Assembly: GCA_003024175.1 (NCBI GenBank) | Contig: MDYQ01000661.1 | Span: 124,001-188,000, forward strand | DNA length: 64,000 bases | Direction: 5' to 3' | Source of the DNA: Planoprotostelium fungivorum | Taxonomy: Eukaryota; Evosea; Variosea; Cavosteliida; Cavosteliaceae | Shown: piece by piece, positions 11,548 through 23,453 of the stretch | Position numbering within the stretch: position 1 is the stretch's first letter | How the letters are laid out: the number at the start of each line of letters is the position of its first letter | Position numbers and translations under genes: made by a program | The notes under the pieces: model-generated | Told to the model about the DNA's origin: nothing | The model's input: only the letters and a program-made list of their open reading frames with translations | The model's database searches: none

Positions 11548-12095
11548 CCTGCTCGTAGTTTCTATGATGCGCAAAGCTAACGGTCCCAGGTTCGGAGAAA
11601 AGTTAAATGTCGTTGACGGGCGATTAACATTTCGGTTGACCCAGAAACCAAGAGATCCAACCGCAAACACAGAGCTCTGCGCGCTGGAAAAGCACGAGGC
11701 TGGTCTCACTACCGCAATTGGTCTGTGGTGTATGGATGGTGTGAGTCATACGTTTCCGCGAGATTGTTCTGCCGTGTTCCTATCGACAAGAGCTCGTACG
11801 ACCAAAGGCAACCATGACTAGACCAACTTGGATCGTGTACAAAAGGAAGGATCGAAAATCTGTTCTGTTAAAGGCTCCTCAGAGAAGAAAAGAAGTGCAT
11901 GATGGATGCAATCGCGAGAATGAAATGAAGATCGTAGAAACTTGCGCTCGGAATGGCCAATCACGAGTCGATCTCATTTCCATTCTCTTCCACACAGGAA
12001 CGGTGGTTGGATGATGCGTCCCGTTGATTTGATGATGTCTCAAGTTGAAAGATCTGTGCGCCCATTTATTTGAAAGTCGGGAGAGCAGCACCATC

Positions 12096-14132
12096 ATGTC
12101 CAAAGGTTTTCCATTGAAGGTCACAGGTGAAGCGTGAGACAGCGCATCTAACACGACTCACGCGAACTTGTAGTCGAAGAGGGAAGAGGCATCAAATCGT
12201 GGCGGGCCATTCAATCCAAGGGTGAATGGATGATTATTTGCGCCTTCTGACAGCCACACACAGATGAGGAGGACGATCGTCCGACCACATTTGCAACCAT
12301 CAAGTTCAAAGATGTGAACTGGAAGGGCCCCAACATTCGTGGACCCACACCAAAGTACAACACTTCGACGACATTCGAGTGAGTATGCTCGACAGCTGGA
12401 CATTTTGACTCATAGAATCTACAGAGGCATCGAAAAGTTGAGCGGTGTGGTCGAAATCGAGATCACAGATGTGGGCGCCAGCTCTCAAAAGAACACGATC
12501 GGGTCGGTGAAGGTGAGATGCACATGTGATTCCATCGGTATGAGATAGATGGTCACACGAGCGAAGGTGAACCTGGAAACTCTCGCCTTGAGAGGTTCTT
12601 TCCACGACTGGAAGCCCATCAATGACGATCCAGCTCAAGCCCGAGGATTAATCAAGGTTAACATGATCTACATGGATGCAAAGTGGGCCGCAGCCAATCC
12701 CAACGCCCAATTTTCTCCCGCAGTAAGTCTCCCCTTTCATCATCATCCATATCATCCATATCATCCATCTCTTACGCATCACCTCTCATCTCATACACCT
12801 CGTTCGTTTTCTCTCCTCATTTGATTTTACAGGTTCCGGTGGCCTCTGACGCAGCTTCTTTGGCCAAGCAGAAGAGACTGTTAGAAGAACAAGAAGCAGC
12901 CATCTGGTTGCAAGACAATCAGAAATCTGGACCTCTCGATAACAATAACGGTGGTAACCGTACTGCAGTGAAGGTGATGATGAGTCCATGCGATGTCTAT
13001 GATGAAGATGATGTTGGTGTTGATGGTGATTAGAAAACGTCTGGCCCCATCGATACGACCGATATGTCAACAGAAGAGATCGAATCGGAGACGGACCGTC
13101 TGAAGCATGAGGCGTTGGCCAGTACGCAGAGATCACTGGTGAGTCCACCATCACGATGACGATCGCATCATCGTGATGATGATGAACTCTCCTCATCTCT
13201 CTCGCAGGCCATGTTAGACAACGCGAACACAGTTGCATCCGAGACTGCACTCAAATTAGAACAGCAAGGAGGTGACATCACCATCACATCGTGACGATGG
13301 TGATGATGATCATCTGACACCCCACAGTGCAATTAAAGAAGACGGACAAAGACATGGACGTCATCGATGGTTACCTAGACGATTCGAAGAGAAAGATCCG
13401 CGGCACCCGCTCCCTCGGTGGAGCCATCGCAAACTTTTTCACCCACAACAAGGTGACACTCTCAACTTGAAAATTCAACTTGAACTCTTCAATTTGAGAA
13501 TTCAACTTACAGTCTGATAGGGTAAAGACAAGTTGAAGAAACAAGGAATCTACATGGACAAGAAGGAGAAGGAGAGAATGAAAGCAGAAGAGGGAAACAA
13601 AATCAAGGAGACAAAGGAGAAGTCTGAAGAGATCGAGGCCGCTCATAATCGAAACCGTCTGGCAAGATGGAGATCTGACCAAGACAAGACCGAGTGAGCA
13701 CCTTCTCTACATGATGTCACGATGATCTCGTCACAATGATGATGATGATCGTGTCATGATGTCATGATGCTGATGCGCGATGCAGCGAGGAGACGGCAGC
13801 TCAGAGAGAGCAAGACGAGAGGGAGAAGGCAGAATTATTCGGGGACGCGAAACCCATCACGAAGAAGGAGCAGGACGAGCTATTGGCCGAGATGGATCGA
13901 AACATCGAACTCATGCACAATCCCATCAACAACCTGAAGAAGGTGATGATCATCATCGATCGTGCATCATGCATCATGGTGATGGTGACTGATGAGATTT
14001 CAGATGGCAGTCAATATGGGTAACGAGATCGACGAACAGACCGAAACGATCGACAGCGTCACGAAGAAGACGCAGAAGAATCACGTGAAGATGGTCAAGC
14101 AGAACCAAGAGATGGCTGCCATATTGAAATGA
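12096..14132 (+). CDS. SNAP-25-like Qbc-SNARE with an N-terminal C2 domain
   Basis: Membrane-fusion protein. The ATG at 12096 opens a C2 domain (about residues 5-150): FATIKFKDVNWKG, TPKYNTSTTFEIY, SGVVEIEITDVG, NTIGSVKVNLETL, then W and GLIKVNMIYM. The Qb SNARE helix follows (about 210-285), with SLAMLDNANTVASETALKLEQQ and DKDMDVIDGYLDDSKRKI. The Qc helix is near 385-455, with NLKKMAVNMGNEIDEQTETIDSVTKKTQKN. Both zero-layer Gln positions are present (LEQQG, DEQTE). The linker has no Cys cluster and there is no C-terminal membrane segment, so the C2 domain may supply membrane contact. Introns are 36-100 nt. Few C2 acidic Ca2+ ligands are visible. The adjacent formin also starts with a C2 domain. 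Confidence 0.8.
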
Positions 14133-14440
14133 AAGAATGTAATCGCGTCTACTCTTCGCGGCGTGACATTCATCAGACGAAACAAGTTTTGTCGTTGATG
14201 GATGCACGATGAATTCGAACATTGTTGTCACCTGAAGCAGTCGAACCATGTGTCGTGACACGTCATAGAGGTTGGTCAATTGGATAGAATAGAGACAGAA
14301 CAGATGCTCCCGGTCCTCCCTGTGATTGGAATAAAGGTACAAAGTAAAATGTCCGTTGTAGAAAGCAAAAAAAAGACATTTTCGCTCTGAACACATAGGA
14401 AGGAACAAACAGACAGAGTGGGACAGGTTGGTTTCCAATC
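14133..14440. other. Intergenic between the SNARE and formin genes
   Basis: No coding frame with support. An AATAAA at 14327-14332 could serve the upstream SNARE gene, giving a 3' UTR of about 200 nt, longer than most here. Confidence 0.4.
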
Positions 14441-17400
14441 ATGCCGACTCTGAAAGTTCGTGTTCTATCGGCCAGAGGCCTCACGGCTGATGGTGATACC
14501 TTCGTCAAATTGAAGGTGAGGCATCACCATCCTCGTCATATAGAACTTGTTTTCGTGGTCGCTGATGGTTGTGAAGGTAGGAAACTCGAAAGCCAAGTCG
14601 AGAACAGTCAAGAAGAGTGCAACACCTTCTTTCGAAGAGCCATTTGAAATGCCCGCTAGCGAGCAATCTACCATCGCCATTGAAGTCTGCCACTCCAAGA
14701 AAGTTGGAGACGATAAGGTAAGAATGGATTTCCGATCTGTCTGCCACGTCGCGAGAGGCATGAGCCTCTTAATCATGGGTTCACGCGTCGTAGGTAGGAG
14801 CTGTCGAGCTCTCGTTAGCCAATCTGGCCAGAGGAAAAGACTCTGTAGCCTGGTACAAGTTATCCAATGGATCCGAGATTCAGCTCTCTCTTCTCCCCGT
14901 GGACTTTGGACGAGCCGACGCTGCCCCCGCAGCGTCCACACCCAGTAAGCTAATGAGATTCCATCATTTTGAATGACAAATGCAGAGTCGGCACCTTCGC
15001 CCGGTGGACCCAAGATGGATCTGCCTCCAAGACCTTCCGACGAAGAAGTCGAGAACCAATATCAACAGATGATGGTAATTTCATATCTCCCATTCGACAT
15101 TGAATGTCTTCCAGGCCGGTCTCGGTATCGACAAATCTTTCAACCACCCCACTCAATACCAGAAGAACATCACAAGTGATGTCTCCATCGAAAGCAAATG
15201 GGCGATGGTCTGTCAAGACAAACTCATCAAAGCGAAGAAGAAGGAGGGAAGCGTCCAGCACACTCCCAAATTCTGGATCCACAAGCTCAAATCGGAGGAG
15301 CCGTCACAGAAGACTCTCAACGAACTGAGGATCGTTCTCAATGGAGAGCAGATCACTTTCTTGTCCGAATTCATCACTCTGGGAGGATTAGATGCTCTAT
15401 CGTGAGTCTCTCTTTCGTCATCGCACGCATCACATCACCACGGACATGATGATGATGATGAAAGATGCTGATGAGATGACAGTGATCAATTGGCCAAGAT
15501 TGAGATGCAGACCGCTTCTTCTAGCAGGAACCTTGGTGCTTGTGAGTTTAATCTTTCATCCTCTTATGAACCATCTCAGCTCCCAAGGACATCGACGCTC
15601 AGATTGTAGAGTGTCTCCGCTGCATCATCGGTCTGTGCTCGAACAACAAGACCGTACGTAACTCGAAATTTCGACCGATTCTCAACGAAAATTAGGGTCT
15701 GGAGGGAGTCTTCCGCAACCAGAAGACATTGAAGAGGGTGACCATGTGTCTGTCCATCGCCCCTCCTGAACTGCGTATGGCCTTGATGAGAATCCTCACC
15801 ATCGGCATGAACACAACCGATGGAGCCCACAGGTGAGAAAAAAACGCCTCGACCGGGGATTGAAAGGTGGGCAGCACCGTTCTCAATGGACTCACCTCCA
15901 CCAACAACAAGAGTCGATTCGAGAGCATCGTTACGTTCATGTCTGGATCCATAGACAACGACCACAAGGCCACTTATCTCTTGTTCATCAATTCTCTGTG
16001 TAACACACCAGAGGACATCGATTTACGTACTCAATTGCGAAACGAATTTCAAGCCTTGGGGGTGGACCTCATACTGCAGGTGGGTCACGTGACTGATGAC
16101 GTGTGATGACGTACGGTAGGGATTCAAAGAGAAGTTGAATCCAGAGAAGGACATCGATTTAGACGTTCAGATCGAAGTGTGGGAAGAACAAGCGAGAGGA
16201 GATAAGAGCGATCTCGAAGCCAGATTCTTATCCCTCGGTGTAGATTGGAAGTGAGAATATTCACAGAAATTCCCTCGAAATGTCTCGGAACGTTCATTGA
16301 TGACGTCATCAGATCGGAAGAACAAGTCCACGGTGCCCTTCTAGCTAAAGCCAAGGAAGGAAAAGTAGAAGGAATATTATTGGGCTACGAGAGAGATCTG
16401 CTCCTCATGCTGACCGCAGAGGATTTGGAGGCAGGGTGAGACGAGAGATCTCTTCGAATTTCCACTGAAATTCCACAGAAAACTCAGTTTCGCCGCGGGA
16501 TCTCGTCTCATTCGTCAGTTGGCCGCCGCAAAAACTTCTCTCACCCTCGGTAACGGAAAAGGTGACGAAATATCCGTCTACAACGACTCACGATTCCCAG
16601 CCATCCCCATTGGAAACCTCATCCAGGCCGCATCGACCGACGTTGCATCTGCACCACTCGCATCGAAGATCGACGAGTTACAGAAGCAATTGGAGCAGCA
16701 TCAGAAGAAGGTGCAGACGTTCGAGATCGAGTTGAGAGAGAGGGACGAGAAGGTGAGATACGGCTGAGAGACGCGAGTGACTCGTTGTAGATCGCCGCGC
16801 TGCGCGCAGGAGGTGCGATCGAATCGAGCGGTGGACCACCACCACGTGAGTCACGATGTCATGGTCTATATTCATATTTATTCATCCATCTACAACGCAA
16901 CATATCTGCATCACGTGATGACAACAAACAGCTGAAGGTGGAGGTCCTCCCCCACCACCCCCTCCCGGAGGCGGTGAGTCCCAATTCTATTTTCCCGCCA
17001 AAACTGACCCACGACAGACGGTGGTCCACCTCCCCCACCTCCCCCCGGAGGTGAAGGTCCCCCGGGCCCACCCCCTCCACCAGGTAAAAGACATTCTTCC
17101 GTAATTCTTCCGACTCACTACAACCAGGCGGCGGCCCTCCCCCTCCCCCCCCTCCCGGCGGTAATTATCCGTTCTTCCGATCTAGGACTGACACGTGACA
17201 GGTCCGCCGGGCCCTCCCCCCCCTCCAGGTGCCCCAGGTGCTCCCGGCCCTCCCCCCCCTCCCGGTATGGGGGTGAAGAAGGCAGCACCTCCTCCAAAGA
17301 AGAAGCCAAGGAAGGCACCACAGCAGAAGATGAAGGGACTTCAGTGGAACAAGATGCCCGACGCGAAAGTCAAGGGCACGATCTTCGAGAAAATGTCGTT

Positions 17401-19513
17401 CGGTGCGTTGTAGACGGTGGAAATTCGACTGAAATTTCGTAGAGTACAAGGGAGTCAATATCGATTACGCATCGATCGAAGAGAATTTCTCTGCCAAGGT
17501 CATCGAAGCGAAGAAGGAAGAAGAGAAGAAGCCTCAGCTGGTTCAATTGATCGAGCCCAAGGTCTGGCAGGCCATATGTGAGTCACGTGACTGGATGACG
17601 TGGCTGACGTGTGACAGCTCTGTTCTTGGCGCAGTTCAAGGGTGTTCCACTGGAGAAGGTGGCGAACGCTGTGAGAGATCTGGACAACAAAGTCATTCAA
17701 TACGATCAAGTGAGGAAGATTTCATTTGTCTTCATCATTCTCTTCATTTCTCCTCTACTTGATAGTTCACACGAGTATTCAATCTCTATTCATTGATTGT
17801 ATTTTATTTCTAATTTCACGTTAAATCGTCATCTCTCTCCCTACCCTATTATTCTAATATGATTTTATTTGATTTTATTCACATTCCAACAGATCGACAC
17901 CCTCCTCAAGAACTTGCCCAGCAAGGACGACGTCGGTGCCATCAAGAGTGAGAATTTTCCTCGAATCTTCCATCTACAACGCTCACCCTCACAGACTACC
18001 TCCAAGAAGGTGGCGACAAGACCAAACTCCCCATACCCGAACTCTTCGCCATCGAGGTGAAATCTCCGCGAGTTTCCTGCGAGTTTTCACCGACATTTCA
18101 ACAGCTCGACAAGGTCACCAATGTCCCCGCGCGTTTGGCCGCATTCAAATTCATGGGAACATTCGATGGAAAGAAGGAAGACGTCAAACCCAAGATCGAT
18201 CTACTCAGAAAGGCTTGCGATCAAGTGAAGGGATCGAAGAAGCTACCAGAGCTACTCGAGGTGACACATCGTCGATGCCAAGAGTCACATCGTCGATGTC
18301 ACGAGACACATCGATTGATCTCATCAGGTCATCCTGGAAGTCGGAAACTTTATCAACGAAGGAACGCCCAGGGGTAACCTTCAAGGTTTCAAGTTGAATT
18401 CCATCAACAAGATGAACGACACAAAATCAACGGACAACTCACAGACGCTCTTGCAGTTTTTGGTCACCATCTTGGAGAAGTCGAAGCCGGAGCTCTTGCA
18501 GTTGGACGGTGACTTACCCGCCGTGGAGCCAGCGTCTAGGTGTGACTTCGTTTCATGTGGAAAGATGTCGTTCGTTGTGATGACGATCGTGATGATGTGA
18601 TGCACGATCGCATCATCATGCATCGTGATCGTGATCGTGATCGTCGTGTCACACGATGATCAGCATCATCATGGATCACGATCATCTTGTCATCACATCA
18701 TCCATCATGATCACGATCGTCTCCACGATCACCTCCATGATCATCACCCACTCACCTCTTCATCAGGATCTCCCTCCAAACCGTTCAGAGTGACGTCGCC
18801 GGCCTAGCCAAAGACTTTGCCACCACCCAGGCCAGCTTGGAGACCTTCCCTCCCACCGAGAAGATCACACAGATCTTGACTCCATTCATCAACAAGGTCA
18901 AGGGTGATATCGAGACAATGCAGACTTCACTTGCCACGATGGAAGAGAAGTACAAGGAGGCTTGTACCTTCTACGGAGAGGACCCCAAATCGGTGCAGCC
19001 CGATGAATTCTTCACCATGTTTGGTGAGATTATTTTTCCTCTACTTTTTTTCTATTCACTTTTTCTCTCTACTTTTTTTCCCCAAGAATTTCAAATTTCT
19101 TTCACTTGCCTTTTTCTCGATGAAATCATTTCACTCCCCCGAACTTACGAAAACAATAAAACAGAATAAAATCTAAACTCCACCCAGGTCAATTCAACGG
19201 CTCCATTCAAGACGCCATCAAAGCGAACGCCCAAGCCATTGTCAACGCAGAGAAGAACCGCAGGAGAGACGAAGCGAAGGCAAAGAGAGACGCAGAGCTG
19301 GCGGCAAAGAAGAAGGCAGGTGTTCCCGCCCTCGGTGGTGGAGGTCCTGACGGCCAAGACAACGTTGTAGACGAGCTGTTCAACACTCTGAAGGGTGGCA
19401 ATGTCTTCAAGAACAGGAGGGCAGCTCCTCCCGGGGGTGCAGAGAGGCAGCCGGCCGTGACCGGGCCCGCCTTTCAGTTTCCCGCCTTGAAGAAGACCAA
19501 CCCTGGAGCTTGA
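14441..19513 (+). CDS. Formin with N-terminal C2, GBD/FH3, FH1 and FH2 domains
   Basis: Actin nucleator and elongator. MPTLKVRVLSARGLTADGDTFVKLK opens a C2 domain (about 1-115). A Rho-binding/FH3 armadillo region follows (LRIVLNGEQITFLSEFITLGGLDAL, IVECLRCIIGLCSNNKTGLEGVF), then a coiled coil (LQKQLEQHQKKVQTFEIELRERDE). FH1 has five or six polyproline blocks, and FH2 starts MKGLQWNKMPDAKVKGTIFEKM. Conserved FH2 elements include RLAAFKFMGTF, ILEVGNFINEGTPRGNLQGFKL and DTKSTDNSQTLLQFLV. The actin-contacting Ile of FH2 (usually I in GNY/FIN) lies in this block. The basic tail resembles a DAD only weakly. About 20 introns are present, several in the shared families described in the findings. The N-terminal C2 is typical of some amoebozoan formins. 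Confidence 0.9.
15833..15874 (+). repeat. Formin intron of shared intron family A
   Basis: A 42-nt intron starting GTGAGAAAAAAA and containing GGGGATTGAAA near its 3' end. It aligns over its full length with two sorting nexin introns 30 kb away. Exon joining gives the codon AGC and keeps the FH3 frame. Confidence 0.75.
16932..17160 (+). other. FH1 micro-exon array of the formin
   Basis: Three tiny exons, 16932-16973 (42 nt), 17018-17083 (66 nt) and 17128-17160 (33 nt), each encode polyproline block(s) bounded by Gly. They are separated by introns of 44 and 44 nt, with 41 nt before the next exon. Every exon is a multiple of three and every junction is phase 1, so any of them could be skipped without a frame change. 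Confidence 0.75.
18586..18767 (+). repeat. GATC-rich low-complexity formin intron
   Basis: Repeated CGTGATCGTGATC and ATCATGATCACGATC words fill the intron between the two FH2 exons. The sequence is highly self-complementary. Confidence 0.65.
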
Positions 19514-19660
19514 TGTGATACTAGTGATAAAGAATGTCTCATGATGTCAACGTCGTGATGATGATATTGGGTCCATCTTGTGCTGTGCGTGCATCATGTT
19601 TCGAACACATGGGTGACGACAGATGACATAGAAGAGATGAAGGAGGCGACATCTTACATT

Positions 19661-20850
19661 TCAATAGATGTATTCAAAGACAAGTGGCTCTCTCGAAATC
19701 GCCTGCGCGGCGTTGAAGAAGTAGATTTCATATTCTTCCTCTTCTTTTGCCTCCATACCGTGTCTCTCCCTCAAACTTTGTGCGTAATCTACGTTTTTCG
19801 TACTATCGTAACGACTGATACCGTAAGATCCGTGGCAGTGTCCGAAGATGTGAGCTTTAGGTTTCACTCTGATGTACGTCAATCATCAATCGGATGATGC
19901 TTGACATGCACGTGAATGATGATGATGATGATGGCGTGATCATCCATCTCACAGAAGAATAGGTTCACCTCAATAGATCTGTCGCTGTTAGATGTGGACT
20001 TCCTTCAGGTTTCTGCTTCGCATGAGACCAGTCTCTGACGCCCTCCGGTGGTACGTGTGTGATGACAATGTCTGTATCCTCTGGTATATCATTCCATCTT
20101 GTCTCGATATTCTTTCTTCCTAACCCTGTTATCTGGTGAGCCAAGTGTGAAGTGTGAAAAATAACACCGCCGACGAGTGGACTTGAAGAGTGAGAGACCT
20201 CCTTCCTGCCGAACGCATTGGCGCGATACCAGAAGGGCCTCAGACCATGCCAAGGGCTTCCATAGATCTTAATCCCTTCTATTTCTACGCTAGTGTCCTT
20301 GTGGGTATGAATTGCATGATCATGACGCAATCAGAGAGATTACCTTTAGATAGTGCGTACAATTGGATAAATAACGTTGTCTTATGGCGTCTATGTCTAG
20401 ACCAGCGTTGTCGATGATCTTATCATGATTGCCACCGGTGACCAAGCGGTATCGGTGAGGAAGTGTTCCCAGCCACCGATTGAAGTCTTCTAGATCTTCC
20501 GGCCGTGAAGAATGTTTGACGATGTCACCTGTGGACATTAGATTAGGTGAGGTCACTGTTAATGGATTCACCAGAATGGATGAGAATATCGCCGTCTGGT
20601 ACCTAAGTATCAATCAGATTGGTCTGAAGCTACGGGTCACATTCAGGTCGGCATGCCGTGTATGTGTGTCTGAAATGCAAACTACACGCAGTGTTCTGTG
20701 GGGTTCACTGAGGTCTCTCTTGTGAAGGATTTTTGGTATCTACAGTTGGTGTCAATGATGCCACACGTGCGGGTCACACACTCCAATCACATCCTCTAAA
20801 GTGATCTTTGTGTCGTTTGGTTGGGTGTACGAGGAACTACCTGCACCCAT
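19661..20850 (-). CDS. Calcineurin-like metallophosphoesterase, MPPED/239AB family
   Basis: Predicted metal-dependent phosphodiesterase or phosphatase. Splicing from ATG 20850 gives RVVCISDTHTRHADLNVPDGDILIHSGD, which holds the D-x-H and GD metal ligands. Next come EDFNRWLGTLPHRYRLVTGGNHD (GNHD motif), IEGIKIYGSPWHGLRPFWYRANAFGR, DTDIVITHVPP (H ligand), and AHIFGHCHGSYG (GHxH). This is the order and spacing of the MPPED1/MPPED2 family. About six introns of 38-105 nt are needed. It is convergent with the formin, with 148 bp between the stops, and divergent from the Zn2Cys6 gene, with only 100 bp between the starts. Confidence 0.85.
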
Positions 20851-20950
20851 GAGCGCTTGTGTTGGATAGGTGTGTATCGCTCAATCGGCACCATCGAAAT
20901 GGTTTCACTGAATTGCTACCGATGAAACACCATTCGCCGATCGCTCAATC

Positions 20951-22267
20951 ATGTCAGCGGAGGCGTCATTGAGGAAGCCAAAGACAGCAGCGTGTGCTGC
21001 TTGTCGTGACCGGCATTTATCCTGCGATGTTAGTGAGATTCAATCCTTCGATGGATGTGATGTAACATCTCCTAGATAGACCTTGCAATCGGTGTCTGAA
21101 AGGAGGTTTCGAATGTATTCCTGCACCGGATAGAAGGAGGAAGAGAAACAAAGTTGGTCACAGCTATCCTGAAGCACAGTTTCAGTTGGTGATCGATCGA
21201 AGACGAACTATCTGCTAACCCCATCGCAGTTCGAACCGGAGTATTCATCGACACATTTGGATCAGATCGACACCATATTAGCCATGTTAGACCCACGAAA
21301 CGATGGTATTGCGTCACAAACATTCATATCCTGATATTCTAAGTCACTGCCTCTCCTCCTTCTGATGAAAAAGAAACGAGCAGAAATGTCGTAGAATCAT
21401 CATGCATGCCTGCGTCTCTTGAGTTCTTCGACGAAGTCATAGCCGACGATACCATTCAGAAATTGTCTCGATTGTAAGGATACAGATCATCAATCATCTC
21501 ATTTCACACAGAGGACTCACCGATGCTGGAGCTGCTATGGCGCCCACCTTCAAAGCTTATACCGAAAAGGTGATAATGAGGCGATGGGTACTTCCATCAT
21601 GAAAGTAATACATGATGACAGGTGGCTCAATTGAGATCGTGGGTCACCCCAGAGCAGAGGGAAGACATGCGCTTGCAAGCGGAGAGAGAAAGAATCACAT
21701 TCGTCGTGAGTCAGCGTCCACCCATCGCCCACCATCTCACATCATCATCAGCAAGCCTCCAACGCTTTAGAATTCCCCTGTGTCATATTTGAGAGATTGG
21801 GCATCATATGGCACGTCAATGACGCATTTAGAAGGGTACACATGCATCTGTCCGATATCACAATATAACGTATTTCATTCATTTCCATTTATTTATTATT
21901 TTCTGACTTCTACACGAAGGAGACCGGCTGGAATGCAGAGACGCCAACGAAAATAGAAGACAACGCCATCTTCCAACTGTTAGAGTCCGAGACGTTACAC
22001 TTGTTGTATTACCACTTTCCCAGAGTCTTCATGTCAGGCATTCGAAGGTGTGCATCCATCATGCGATCGATCACGTCGGTGACGGATGATGATAGGTTTG
22101 CCATGAGAGGATCATTTAAGAAGTACGGAACGGAAGAAGAAGATTACGTAGAAGGTCTGTTGAGCCTGACGATACGAAGAGACGTCTTTGGTTTAGCATA
22201 CTTGTTCTTCCTGCAGTTTGTGCCCGATCACACGATAGAAGAGCCTCTGTCCGACACAGTGAATTGA
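20951..22267 (+). CDS. Zn(II)2Cys6 transcription factor, ERT1/RDS2(AcuK)-like, copy 1
   Basis: DNA-binding regulator. The N-terminus holds CAACRDRHLSCDVNRPCNRC..GGFEC, a perfect C-x2-C-x6-C-x5-C-x2-C-x6-C binuclear zinc cluster rebuilt across a 43-nt intron, followed by a basic RRRKRNK linker. The C-terminal half has FPCVIFERLGIIWHVNDAFRRETGW, a PAS-like fold as in fungal ERT1, RDS2 and AcuK regulators of carbon metabolism. It ends LLSLTIRRDVFGLAYLFFLQFVP, matching the family's final strand. About seven introns are present. Family membership rests on motif order; the target genes are unknown. AATAAA at 22267 overlaps the stop codon. Confidence 0.75.
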
Positions 22268-22691
22268 ATAAATCGTCTTTCAAAAGATGATCTCTTCATC
22301 TCGCGGCACGTGCCCTTCTTTGAGTCGTTCCATGTTCATCTGGATAATAAGGACCTTGCGTGATGATCATCTGTTCATTGCCATCCTTGCTATCGGCCAT
22401 TCTCTTGTTATTATACAGGGAGCCCTAACCTCGTTGCTAACGGCGACTCGAATCTATATCACCCCAAGAGTGATAGGTAAATGTACGTCCTATCACATGA
22501 CATCAAATAAACAACACAGAAAATCAGCCTTCGGTGGCACATGACGAGAGTGATGCTCGTCTATAATGCATGAACACCAGCTCGGCGCGAATTCTGACAT
22601 TTTGATCTGCAGGCTGACATCGGAAGCTCCGAGTCACAATTGTCGACATCAAAATACCGATAGACAACGAAATACCCCTCCCAACCGCAAC
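22268..22691. other. Intergenic between TF copy 1 and the DUF1772-like gene
   Basis: An 85-codon open frame at 22287-22544 is hydrophobic in part but has no family resemblance and no good start context, so I do not call it. The DUF1772-like frame is open upstream to 22566 without similarity. Confidence 0.4.
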
Positions 22692-23371
22692 ATGAGCACC
22701 TCTGTCTATCTCAACCTCGCTGGCGTCGTTCCTGCCGCTTATTTCTTCTTCAGCAATCTAGGCACATCTTTCTTTGGAGCTCTTCCTGTGGGAGATACAT
22801 TGAAGGTGATGTCTATATAATGTGTCAACTCACATGCTCAGGTGTCCGCTTTGACTCGACTTCAAATCTGGGAGGGCTTCTTTGATCTCGCAAAGGTAAG
22901 AGAGGGAGAGGATCGTCGGACATCTAAACCGATGATAGTTGCACATGCCTACCTCTTCTCACATTGCGGGACTGTTATTAGGAGCTTCTGCTTATTACGC
23001 AGAACATGCAGAGAGGAGATATGCGCTGATTGCAGCATCCATCCCACTGTCTCTGATGGTCCCCTGGACTGCTGCAGTGATGCTCCCGGGTATCAACAAG
23101 GTGACCAGATCACAACATCTTTCTCAAATGATTGATGGTCGATCAGATGAAACTGATCTTGAGTGCGAAAGATGAACAAAAGGCAGAGTCAGAGGGACTC
23201 GAATTGATCAGGCAGTGAGTTCAGATGATCTCCATCCATATCATCATTTTTTTGTTTCTGAAACGCAGTAGGTGGAGAACACAACACAGCGTCAGAACCT
23301 TCTTCGGTTTTATGGGTTTCGGTCTCTCCTTCTACGCTCTCGGTCTATCAGCTCTTCACCATCGAGCCTGA
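22692..23371 (+). CDS. DUF1772-like (anthrone oxygenase-like) four-helix membrane protein
   Basis: Small integral membrane protein. After MSTSVYLNLAGVVPAAYFFFS come four hydrophobic segments: AGVVPAAYFFFSNLG, SHIAGLLLGASAYYA, YALIAASIPLSLMVPWTAAVML, and VRTFFGFMGFGLSFYALGLSAL. The layout LTRLQIWEGFFDLAK, then W-T near LPGIN and RQW..H before the last helix, fits DUF1772/anthrone oxygenase-like proteins. Four introns of 38-56 nt are spliced. The role is unknown: relatives occur in fungal polyketide clusters, but nothing here suggests such a cluster. It is convergent with the RasGEF gene, with 82 bp between the ends. Confidence 0.65.
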
Positions 23372-23453
23372 TGATGTTCATCTCGATCATGCATGCAACA
23401 CGCTCGATCGTGTGTATCAAAGAATTCGACATACATAAAGATTGCAACAAAAT

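Noticed and set aside
22287-22544. 85-codon open frame between TF copy 1 and the DUF1772-like gene
   Set aside because: No similarity, starts 20 nt after the upstream stop, and codon content is unlike neighbouring exons.
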